Of a DNA stretch of 32,118 bases, positions 1 through 8,020 are shown in pieces; the stretch's first letter is position 1; every line of letters starts with the position of its first letter. The DNA comes from an uncultured Cellvibrio sp. (GTDB taxonomy: Bacteria > Pseudomonadota > Gammaproteobacteria > Pseudomonadales > Cellvibrionaceae). The notes beneath the pieces were generated by a model. The model searched no databases. It was not told where the DNA came from and saw only the letters and a program-made list of their open reading frames with translations. The stretch is taken from the NCBI GenBank assembly GCA_946481095.1, contig CAMLML010000053.1:1-32118 (forward strand), in the 5' to 3' direction. Made by a program: the position numbers and the translations under genes.

Positions 1-3000
1 TCAATGCACCATTAGATGGAAGTTGGTTCGCATAATCCACTTTACGAATGACATTCCCATTTGCGTCATAAATATTTTCACTCACTGCTCCTTCAGCATT
101 GACCGTAAAGCGCAGCTGATTCGCACCGTCATACACAAATTGTGTCGCATTGCCATTGGCATCAATCTTTTTAACCAGGTTGCCAACGTTGTCGTATTGG
201 AACTGCGTGGTGATGTTTAATCCGAAAGGATCAATGCGCTCGCTGGTTTTTCTGCCCAGTTTGTCATAATCGTAAATCGTGATTTGTTGCGACGGATCAG
301 CAGCGTTGCCTTTTTCCACTTTGGTGGTTTGGCCTATGCCGTCGTAGGTAAACGTAGTTCTGAGATGTAAACCATTGGGGTCTACGATCATTTGTGTGAT
401 CTGACCTTTGCGGTCGTATTTGTATTCGGTGGTGCTGGCTTCTGCCGTACCGTAACCGGTTGTGACAAATACTTGTCTGCCTTGGCCATCGAACTCATAG
501 TGTGTGCGCAGGTTTAATCCTGTTGGATCAACCGCTTTCTGGACTATCCGATTGGCAGAATCGTAGCTGTAGCGTGTGACTGTGCCGTTGGCATCTTTAC
601 TGTCAGAAAGACGACCTGAATTGTCGTAAGTGTTGTCAGTAATTATTTGATTCAGCGCATCGGTAACTGTTTTTAATTTTCCATCTTTGTTGTAAGCGTA
701 TTGAGTAATACCACCATTGGCATCTTGCACTGTTAAGGTTTCACCACGACCGGTTTTCCAGGTAGTAATACTGCTTCCATCGGCATGAGTGATAGTGAAT
801 TTGCGACCTGCATCGTCATAGCTGTAGCTGGTGACATTTCCTAATGCATCTGTGGATTTCAGTGTGCGTCCCTGGAAATCAACTTCTGTTTTAATTTTGC
901 GACCGAGTGGGTCGGTGATTTGGATAGTACGCCCGTTATCGAGGTAATCGGTGTGGGTGATTTGCCCATTTGCGTTGTAGGTATCTTTGATACGACCGAA
1001 ACCGTCATAAATAATTTGACTTGTTGTGATGTTAAGCCATTCAGAATCTTCTTTTTTCCAAATCTCTCTTCCTAATTTGTCACGACCATACTGCGTAACC
1101 ACAGTTGACAATGGGTTGTTGCTTAATGTGCGGCGAAGATATCCCAGCTCACCGAACAGGCTGTAATAGTAGGTTGTGATATAGCTCTCAGCATCTAGCT
1201 GAGTTGCTATATCACCCATTTGGTTGTAAGTCGTCTTGACTACCTGATCATCACTATTTACAACAGCTTTGGTACTAATAACTGTATCCAGACCACCTGT
1301 CGTAAATAATGCCAAATCCGCTGAGAGCAAACGATTTTGAAAAATGCGGGTTTCACTGACTTGCCCAAAAGCGTTATAGGTGGTTTTACTCACTTCCCCT
1401 AAGGCATTCATGGTGTAAGTCAGTTGGCCTGCAGTGTTGTAAAAAAGAAATGTTTTTTGCCCATTCGCCCCATACTCTGCAATTCGACGTCCCGCCCCAT
1501 CAATATCGTAACGAGTGCCATTGTTACTGATAGCTGTATTGACGGCTGCAATTGATCCTGCGTCAGTGTTCACTGTTAAACCAGCTGCCGCATCGCCAGT
1601 TACAACACCGGTAACTTCATTGAATGCATTGAATCGGGTATGAGTGATTCGCCAATCGGCATCACCTTCACCATCAATTTGACGAACCAAACGACCTGCC
1701 GAGTCATATACATTACGACTGACCATGCCGTTTTGTTGGGTGATGGTGTCAACGCGTCCATAGATATCGTAATTGGTGTTGATCCAATAGCTGGCACCGG
1801 CATTCGCTTTTAGTGTTGAAAAAAGTGTATTTTCATCTGCACTTACAGGCGTTTTGTATTGGATAGTTTGTCTGCGGTTCAGAACTTCGTCATAGACGGT
1901 TTCTGTCAGGAAACCCTGTTCGTTCAAAACACCCACCTGACGACCCTGTGCATCATAGTAGTAGAACGTAGTTAAACGCGGCCCGTTGTTTACTGTGGCA
2001 CGAATGCTGAAAAAGTCCCAGTTGGCTTGTGCTTCAGTGGCCTGGATAGATCCATAGCGTTGGCTATATTTCAAACGACCTGCCGCATCATATTCGTAAT
2101 CGGTCAGGTAGCGTTCGGCATCCAACATGCCGATTTTCTTGCCGTCTTTGTCGTAGTAGTAACGTGTGATGCGATCACCCTGTTCAGTACGAATCAAACG
2201 TGAAGCGCCATCATAAAAATATTTAACAGGTTCTTCCCATGCTTCAATTTTGGTTTTTAATCTACCGGCTTCATCATAGGTGTAAGTGGTTTTTCGATCG
2301 TTGGCGGGGTCAATAATTATGTTGGCATTTGATGTGCCGATACTGAGTCCGGCTTCAGTCACATTGGTGCCATTAAACCAACCGCTGCTATTCGTGGTGT
2401 TGGCATAACGGGTTTCAGTTAACACTCGTCCGTCATTGTCTCGTGTATAAACTGTTGCTGCTCCCGCTGCATCCACTTTTGCATTCACGCGTCCCGCATG
2501 ATCATAAAACAAATAACTACGCGCACCGCTTGGGTCTTCGGTCATGCGTAATTGACCGGCATTGTCGTAATAATATTTTGTGATTCGATTGGTGCCGCTG
2601 CCGCTTTGCGTCAGGCTGATTAAACGTCCCAAACTATCAGTGGTGCTGGTGGTAGTTAAACCTGTTGCCGTATTGGTGACGGTAATATTGATCCCGGAAT
2701 AGGATGTAGTAGTTGTGACGTTGTCATTGATGGCCGTTATTTGACGGCCCATACCATCGTAGCCGTAACTGCTGAGGGTTGTGCGCTGATCGCGATTGGT
2801 ACCTCGAACGGCAATCGTTTGTAGCAATTGGCCGTGTTCGCTGTAGGTGTATTCGGTGATAGTGGCCGAATTATCTATTACACCAATACCACTACTGTTT
2901 ATTGTTGCGTAGTCAGTTTTTTTATTCAGGTTGCCGCGATAGTCATAACCATATTCAGTCAATTGGACACTGGCTTTTTGCCAGTCTGCCCATCCTTGCA

Positions 3001-4426
3001 AATCAATCAATGCAACACTGCTGCTGGTGTATTTCAGACCTGTGTATTGCAGGCTTTGTGATATTTGTCCAAAACTGTTGTAGCGAGTTTCACTCAAACT
3101 ACCTTCCGGGCTAATTACAAAACGTAAACGACCTGCAGTGTCGTAAACATAACGCGTTGTTTCCGAACCACCTGGGCTGGTTGTGGAGGGAACAGAGTAT
3201 TTGGTTTCAGTCAGTAAAAAATTACCCGCACCAAAAGTGCGAGTGATGGTATTACCCAAATTGTCATATTCTTTAATGCGATTGCCACTGCTGTCGTAGT
3301 CATAAGTCACAGTGTTGTTGCGACCATCCACAATCGTTTTGACATCACCTTGCGAGTCATAGGTATAACTGGCTTTTTGACCTACGCCGTTGTTGAAACT
3401 GGAAGTGTGTGAAATTAATTGTCCAAGGGCGTCATAGGTGTAAGCCCAATTGTCGTTGTTTCCATTTTTGACAATAGTGGTGCTACTGGAAATGTCATAG
3501 GCAAAAGTAGTGATCCCCATTTGATCGCTGACGCTTGTGATGCGCCAGAGATTGTTGATGTACCCATAAGTGAAATTGGCGCTGGTACCGTCAGAGGTCT
3601 GGGAAATGCTGGCAATCAAGCCACTGTCACTATGGTAGGTGTAGTTGGTTGTATAAACGTTATTGTCTGAGATGCTGTTATCAGTTGGAGTTAAATCTGT
3701 CGTAACAGAACTCAATCGGCCAGAAGCATCGTAGGTATAGTAAACCTGCTTGGTGAGAGACCCTGTTGCCGTGACGCTGGTTTTGATTTGAGAAAGTTGG
3801 TTGTAGGTATTACCGCCATAAAAAAATTCCAGAGTTTGCCCTGATTGCAGATCTCTGATGTGGGTTAATTTATTCCCCGAGAAAGTGTAATCAAATCCGT
3901 TGCCGCTGCTGTCACGAGAACTGTTGATCCAGCCGGTTGTGCTGTCATATCGTTCGGTGTAGTTGGATTTGCCATCCTCTTTGTAAACCCACTCGTTGGT
4001 AGCAGAATCCCAGCTAATCCAATCGTGCGCGCCCGAGCCAGCAGAAGACACATAAGCCGATATGTCAGCGTTCCAGGAGTAAGTCACATAAGTGCCATCC
4101 CCCGTTGTCCTTAAGAGTAGGCTGCCTGCCGTGTTGGCATTGCCAGCGTGCAATACCACTTTCTTCTCACCGTTCCAGCGCCAGCCGTCGGCATCACCGT
4201 CTACATAGCCGCCCTGGGAGTTATAGGTGCGTAAAGCAGAAAGATCAGCGCCTGTACCTGACAGGGTTTCATCCAGAAACTGAACCGAGAGGTTTCCAGT
4301 GGCGATGTTCACATAAGCAGAGCCTTTGGCTTGACCCAGTGACGTTGGGTTTCCATGGGGGCTGCCCAATCGGTCAGCTGATGAATCAAAAAGGCCCAAA
4401 CCGGATGAACTGATAATCCAGACCAT
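1..4426 (-). CDS. RHS/YD-repeat protein, 3' end outside window
   Basis: One reading frame starts at an ATG at 4426 and is open to position 1, giving at least 1475 codons with no stop. The ATG has a GGGAG Shine-Dalgarno 8 nt upstream. The first ~170 residues are an RHS-type head (e.g. GSAYVNIATGNLSVQ, LRTYNSQGG), with no obvious signal peptide. From about residue 220 onward the protein is tandem YD repeats, seen as variants of YDxxGRL or YDANGNV roughly every 20 residues. In known RHS/Tc-type proteins these repeats build a hollow beta-cocoon that encloses a C-terminal effector domain. That C-terminus, which would decide between toxin, adhesin and wall-associated role, lies outside the window. 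The head resembles those of large RHS proteins in pseudomonads (recollection, not a search). No VgrG, PAAR or immunity gene is visible on the upstream side. Confidence 0.9.
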   Translation of the reverse strand, partial: MVWIISSSGLGLFDSSADRLGSPHGNPTSLGQAKGSAYVNIATGNLSVQFLDETLSGTGADLSALRTYNSQGGYVDGDADGWRWNGEKKVVLHAGNANTAGSLLLRTTGDGTYVTYSWNADISAYVSSAGSGAHDWISWDSATNEWVYKEDGKSNYTERYDSTTGWINSSRDSSGNGFDYTFSGNKLTHIRDLQSGQTLEFFYGGNTYNQLSQIKTSVTATGSLTKQVYYTYDASGRLSSVTTDLTPTDNSISDNNVYTTNYTYHSDSGLIASISQTSDGTSANFTYGYINNLWRITSVSDQMGITTFAYDISSSTTIVKNGNNDNWAYTYDALGQLISHTSSFNNGVGQKASYTYDSQGDVKTIVDGRNNTVTYDYDSSGNRIKEYDNLGNTITRTFGAGNFLLTETKYSVPSTTSPGGSETTRYVYDTAGRLRFVISPEGSLSETRYNSFGQISQSLQYTGLKYTSSSVALIDLQGWADWQKASVQLTEYGYDYRGNLNKKTDYATINSSGIGVIDNSATITEYTYSEHGQLLQTIAVRGTNRDQRTTLSSYGYDGMGRQITAINDNVTTTTSYSGINITVTNTATGLTTTSTTDSLGRLISLTQSGSGTNRITKYYYDNAGQLRMTEDPSGARSYLFYDHAGRVNAKVDAAGAATVYTRDNDGRVLTETRYANTTNSSGWFNGTNVTEAGLSIGTSNANIIIDPANDRKTTYTYDEAGRLKTKIEAWEEPVKYFYDGASRLIRTEQGDRITRYYYDKDGKKIGMLDAERYLTDYEYDAAGRLKYSQRYGSIQATEAQANWDFFSIRATVNNGPRLTTFYYYDAQGRQVGVLNEQGFLTETVYDEVLNRRQTIQYKTPVSADENTLFSTLKANAGASYWINTNYDIYGRVDTITQQNGMVSRNVYDSAGRLVRQIDGEGDADWRITHTRFNAFNEVTGVVTGDAAAGLTVNTDAGSIAAVNTAISNNGTRYDIDGAGRRIAEYGANGQKTFLFYNTAGQLTYTMNALGEVSKTTYNAFGQVSETRIFQNRLLSADLALFTTGGLDTVISTKAVVNSDDQVVKTTYNQMGDIATQLDAESYITTYYYSLFGELGYLRRTLSNNPLSTVVTQYGRDKLGREIWKKEDSEWLNITTSQIIYDGFGRIKDTYNANGQITHTDYLDNGRTIQITDPLGRKIKTEVDFQGRTLKSTDALGNVTSYSYDDAGRKFTITHADGSSITTWKTGRGETLTVQDANGGITQYAYNKDGKLKTVTDALNQIITDNTYDNSGRLSDSKDANGTVTRYSYDSANRIVQKAVDPTGLNLRTHYEFDGQGRQVFVTTGYGTAEASTTEYKYDRKGQITQMIVDPNGLHLRTTFTYDGIGQTTKVEKGNAADPSQQITIYDYDKLGRKTSERIDPFGLNITTQFQYDNVGNLVKKIDANGNATQFVYDGANQLRFTVNAEGAVSENIYDANGNVIRKVDYANQLPSNGAL

Positions 4427-4622
4427 CTGAATAACTCCCAACGAGTATGGTAAGTAATGTTATGAATTGATCGTCAATGCGATCTCTTGATTACGTATCC
4501 AGTTGAGTCGGAATTTGTTTAGCGAAATTTATTAAGAGGTGACATTTGTCATGTGGGGTGGTGTTTGGTATGAGTTATTCCAATCATGCATGCCCACTCT
4601 CGCAGACATGCAATTCATATGA

Positions 4623-5480
4623 TTAATTACTCTCATCCTCACCCGGCAGCATAACCATCCAACCAACTCCGAATTGATCCGTCACCTGGCCGTATAAAGG
4701 TGACCAGAAAGTTTTCATTAGGGGCATATCCACTTTTCCACCATTGCTGGCGAGTGCAGAAAAAATCCGGTGAGCTTCATCTTGATCAAGGACTGTAAGT
4801 GACAAACGGAATCCGCTGAATTTTTCTACATCGTTACAACCGTCGGATGCCATGATGTTGATGTCGCCCAAACTGAATTCGGCATGCATGACTTTATGTT
4901 CGAAACCATCTTGAAGCATTTCTGCTGGAACTGGATCCGGGCTTTCATTAAAGCGAATTAAAAATTTAATTTCTGCACTTAAGTGTTGTTGATAAAATTT
5001 GAGTGCCTCATCACAACGACCTGAGAAAAATAAATAATTATTCACAGTAACTTTGCGCATGGCGATAGTTTGGCGAAGTGCATTTTCATGAGCGGCTGCT
5101 TTTCCATCGACATCCACTTCGGCAAAATCTTCGATGCTGTAGAAGCTGCGAATTTCTATATCGGAGATTTCGTCTTCCATAGGGTTAGGGCATTTTTTCA
5201 CCCATTCGATGGCTTCTTCCATGGAATTGACATTCCAGATCCAATACCCGGCAATAATTTCATTGGTTTCGGTGAATGGGCCAGTTGTGACTATGCGTTG
5301 TGTACCGTTAAATTTGACTCTGAATCCTTCGCTGCTGGGTTTGAGTCCATCGCCGGATTCCATAATGCCGGCTTTTACCAGGTCTTCATTAAATTTTCCC
5401 ATAGCGGTTAATAATTCTTCGCTTGGCATTTTACCCGCCTCGGAACCGGGGGAAGCTTTTACCATGACCATGACTTTCAT
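4623..5480 (-). CDS. YCII-related / PhnB-like VOC fusion protein
   Basis: A 285-residue cytosolic protein made of two families normally found as separate small proteins. Residues 1 to about 120 are a YCII-related (DGPF-type) domain, with GPFTETNEIIAGYWIW and the following amphipathic helix typical of that family. Residues about 141-285 form a PhnB-like glyoxalase/VOC fold, recognisable from FFSGRCDEALKFYQQ, SLGDINIMASD and the closing YGQVTDQFGVGWMV. Both families are ferredoxin-like alpha/beta folds without a well defined reaction; VOC members may bind a metal or small substrate. Met141 begins the second domain, so an ancestral two-gene order fused by stop loss is plausible. The start is supported by AGGAG 7 nt before the ATG. 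The gene stands alone between the RHS gene and the aminosugar operon; its function is unknown. Confidence 0.88.
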   Translation of the reverse strand: MKVMVMVKASPGSEAGKMPSEELLTAMGKFNEDLVKAGIMESGDGLKPSSEGFRVKFNGTQRIVTTGPFTETNEIIAGYWIWNVNSMEEAIEWVKKCPNPMEDEISDIEIRSFYSIEDFAEVDVDGKAAAHENALRQTIAMRKVTVNNYLFFSGRCDEALKFYQQHLSAEIKFLIRFNESPDPVPAEMLQDGFEHKVMHAEFSLGDINIMASDGCNDVEKFSGFRLSLTVLDQDEAHRIFSALASNGGKVDMPLMKTFWSPLYGQVTDQFGVGWMVMLPGEDESN

Positions 5481-5618
5481 TGTGAGTCTCCTGTAGATGA
5501 TTGTTGGGTTTTGTGACTTCTGACATATAGTCGAACGGGTTGTTAATGAATCGACAGATAACCAATATTTATTTGGAATTTTTTTATCGGATGATAATTA
5601 AGCCAGTTGTTTGATAGC

Positions 5619-6698
5619 TCAAATAGATACGATAATTTTTTTACTATCCAATAGATAAGCGATTAACCAAAATAAACCGACATGTGCAAGGGCAAAAGCA
5701 AGCGAGGCATTTACAGGGCTTAAACATGATTGAAATAAGTTGTAAATATACTCATGCAAATTGGTCCCCGAAAATTCTATGAGTGGATAGCTCGCAACCC
5801 ATAACCAGGACAGTACATAAATAAAGAGTGGATTCTGGCCATAAATAGCCAGTGATTTGATTGCGAGCCTTGTGCCTTGATATTTTTCTATAACTGCAAA
5901 AAATAGCAAAAGTAACGCGGCAGCCCCTGAGCTCAGCAAAACAAAACTTGCGGTCCATAAGGATTTATTAATCGGAATAATGATGTTCAATAGAAAGGCT
6001 GCAATAATTAAAGCTATTGCGTATAACAGAATGGAATATTTTGCTTTGATCGCTGAAGACGATTGTAAGAGTATTCGGGTGAATTCAAATCCCAGTAAGA
6101 TATTAACTGTAGCGGGTAGCGTGCTTAAAAATCCTTCGGGGTCAAATGCAATACCTTTTCCTTGCCATAAATGTGATGCGCCCAATATCCATAAATCAAT
6201 TTTTCTGACTGGATTGTCGTCAAGAGAATAATCGGCAGACAAAATTGGATAAGCTGCGGAATAAATCAACACAAGTGTCAGTGCTGAAAAAATACGTCCC
6301 CAAAAAGGCAAGAGAATAATAAAAGCCGCCAGGCAATAAGCCAGTGCAATCCGTTGTAATACGCCCATAATTCGCAATTGATCCCATTCTGTTTGGAAGG
6401 GATAGGCATTTAAAAATAAACCCAGTAAAAAAAGAATCGCTGTACGCTTGATGATTTTTCCCAGTTGTTGGGTTGTAGATAATCGAGCGAGAGATTGCTG
6501 GCTGAAAACCATCGCTGAGCCGACAATAAATAAAAAAAATGGAAACACCATGTCCGTCATGGTGGCGCCATGCCAATCAGCATGCCGTAATGCAGGATAA
6601 ATATCAGTCCAGGAGCCTGGACTGTTGACCAATATCATTAGCGCGAGTGTAAAACCGCGCATGGCATCGAGAGCGAGATAGCGGGGTTTATGCATCAT
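5619..6698 (-). CDS. nagX: NagX-like heparan-alpha-glucosaminide N-acetyltransferase family membrane protein
   Basis: A polytopic inner-membrane protein of the DUF1624/COG4299 family (related to lysosomal HGSNAT), called NagX in chitin-degrading proteobacteria. The N-terminus LDAMRGFTLALMILVNSPG and the segment MVFPFFLFIVGSAMVFSQ are typical, and some ten hydrophobic helices follow. In aminosugar regulons it accompanies GlcNAc uptake; a role in acyl transfer or uptake of (de)acetylated sugars is inferred from the family, not proven. An in-frame GTG at 6704 would add two residues, but the ATG at 6698 makes a four-base ATGA overlap with the nagP stop and is preferred; it implies translational coupling. 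It is the last gene of hex-nagP-nagX. Confidence 0.9.
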   Translation of the reverse strand: MMHKPRYLALDAMRGFTLALMILVNSPGSWTDIYPALRHADWHGATMTDMVFPFFLFIVGSAMVFSQQSLARLSTTQQLGKIIKRTAILFLLGLFLNAYPFQTEWDQLRIMGVLQRIALAYCLAAFIILLPFWGRIFSALTLVLIYSAAYPILSADYSLDDNPVRKIDLWILGASHLWQGKGIAFDPEGFLSTLPATVNILLGFEFTRILLQSSSAIKAKYSILLYAIALIIAAFLLNIIIPINKSLWTASFVLLSSGAAALLLLFFAVIEKYQGTRLAIKSLAIYGQNPLFIYVLSWLWVASYPLIEFSGTNLHEYIYNLFQSCLSPVNASLAFALAHVGLFWLIAYLLDSKKIIVSI

Positions 6699-8008
6699 TT
6701 CCACTTTTTAATTTTGTGCCCTTTTACGGCATAAAAGAAAATATAGGCGTAACAGGGGAGTAGCATCCAATAGGCGATTTGCGGATGGCTTATTTCGGCA
6801 AAATATCCGTAAACCAAAGGTAAGATTGCGCCGCCTGCAATACCCATAATTAATAATGCTGATCCTGCAGCAGTATATTTACCTAAACCTTCCAGGGCTA
6901 AAGGCCAGACGGTTGGCCACACCAAGGCATTGGCAAAACCCAGGAGCGCAAGAAATAACACTGTGTTGGGCAGGGCGGGAATTCCTGACCAGGCATATAA
7001 AATATTGGCCAGCGAATAATTTTCTGTGGAAGAAAATAAAATTCCCAATGTGAACATCAATCCAAATAATGCACTGCCGATTAATGCTTTTTGCTGGCTT
7101 AGAAAGCGCGGAATGCAAATCACCCCGACAATATAGCCCAACACCATACAACTCATAGTGTAAGAAGTGAGCGCACCGAAATTCTTCAAGCCAATATTTT
7201 GTCCATAAAGGCCAATGGTGTCACCTGCAATCACTTCAACGCCAACATAAAAAAATAAAGCGAATGCACCGAGCACTGTGTGTGAAAATTTAAAAATATC
7301 AAGAGTACGAATTTCAGATTTGTTTTCGTTACCGGTAAATTGCAATTCCGGTAAGGGTGACAATTTTATAAAAATAGCAAATGCAGCCAACACTGCCGCC
7401 ATAATCAGATAAGGACCAATTAATCTTGACGATAATTCAGCGAGCCGTGCCGAACGTTCTTGTTCGTCAAGTGTTGCAAGTACTTGTGGTTCGAACTTAT
7501 CCATGCCGGTTAATATCAGCGCAGTAAAGACTATAGGAACCACTATGCCAGCGCCTTTATTAAATAAGCCCATAATACTAATTCGCATGGCCGCACTTTC
7601 TTGCGGGCCACAACACACAAGGTAAGGGTTAACTGCAGTTTGTAGTAATGTGAGCCCTGTGCCGAGAATAAAGAGTGCAGTTAAAAATAAAAAATAATGT
7701 TGAATTTGCGCAGCAGGGATAAACGTTAAGGCGCCTACGGCTGTACAGATTAAGCCCAACACAATTCCTGATTTGTAACCACTGTGTTTTAAAACGATTG
7801 CCGATGGAAGTGCCATTAATGTGTAGGCGATATAAAAAGCAAAAGTTACCAGTAGCGCTTGAAAATTATTCAGCTCACAGATAATTTTCAAAAAAGGGAT
7901 TAATGAACCATTTAGCCAGGTAACGAAACCAAAAATAAAAAACAAGGCGCATATAATCAGCATGGGTATCAATATGCTGTTATTTTGTTGGCGATTTTCT
8001 GTATTCAT
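6695..8008 (-). CDS. nagP: N-acetylglucosamine MFS permease
   Basis: A 437-residue, about 12-helix transporter of the fucose/glucose-galactose permease branch of the MFS. The start of helix 1 (ALFFIFGFVTWLNGSLIPFL) and the segment LQTAVNPYLVCCGPQESAAM are characteristic of the GluP/FucP/NagP group. Placement between a GH20 hexosaminidase and nagX makes GlcNAc the most likely substrate, brought across the inner membrane without phosphorylation; the cell would then need a GlcNAc kinase, which is not in this window. It starts 12 nt after the hex stop codon and overlaps nagX by ATGA, so the three genes very probably share one transcript. Related permeases carry other hexoses, so the substrate rests on context. 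Confidence 0.93.
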   Translation of the reverse strand: MNTENRQQNNSILIPMLIICALFFIFGFVTWLNGSLIPFLKIICELNNFQALLVTFAFYIAYTLMALPSAIVLKHSGYKSGIVLGLICTAVGALTFIPAAQIQHYFLFLTALFILGTGLTLLQTAVNPYLVCCGPQESAAMRISIMGLFNKGAGIVVPIVFTALILTGMDKFEPQVLATLDEQERSARLAELSSRLIGPYLIMAAVLAAFAIFIKLSPLPELQFTGNENKSEIRTLDIFKFSHTVLGAFALFFYVGVEVIAGDTIGLYGQNIGLKNFGALTSYTMSCMVLGYIVGVICIPRFLSQQKALIGSALFGLMFTLGILFSSTENYSLANILYAWSGIPALPNTVLFLALLGFANALVWPTVWPLALEGLGKYTAAGSALLIMGIAGGAILPLVYGYFAEISHPQIAYWMLLPCYAYIFFYAVKGHKIKKWK

Positions 8009-8020
8009 GTTTGTCTCTTT

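Noticed and set aside
3415..4413. Several small frames on either strand inside the RHS gene
   Set aside because: They are shadows of the long minus-strand RHS frame, which is continuous from 4426 to the window edge.
1..4426. Regular short repeats that could suggest a CRISPR or tandem DNA array
   Set aside because: The repeats are degenerate at the DNA level and translate to YD repeats in one frame; spacing and identity do not fit CRISPR.
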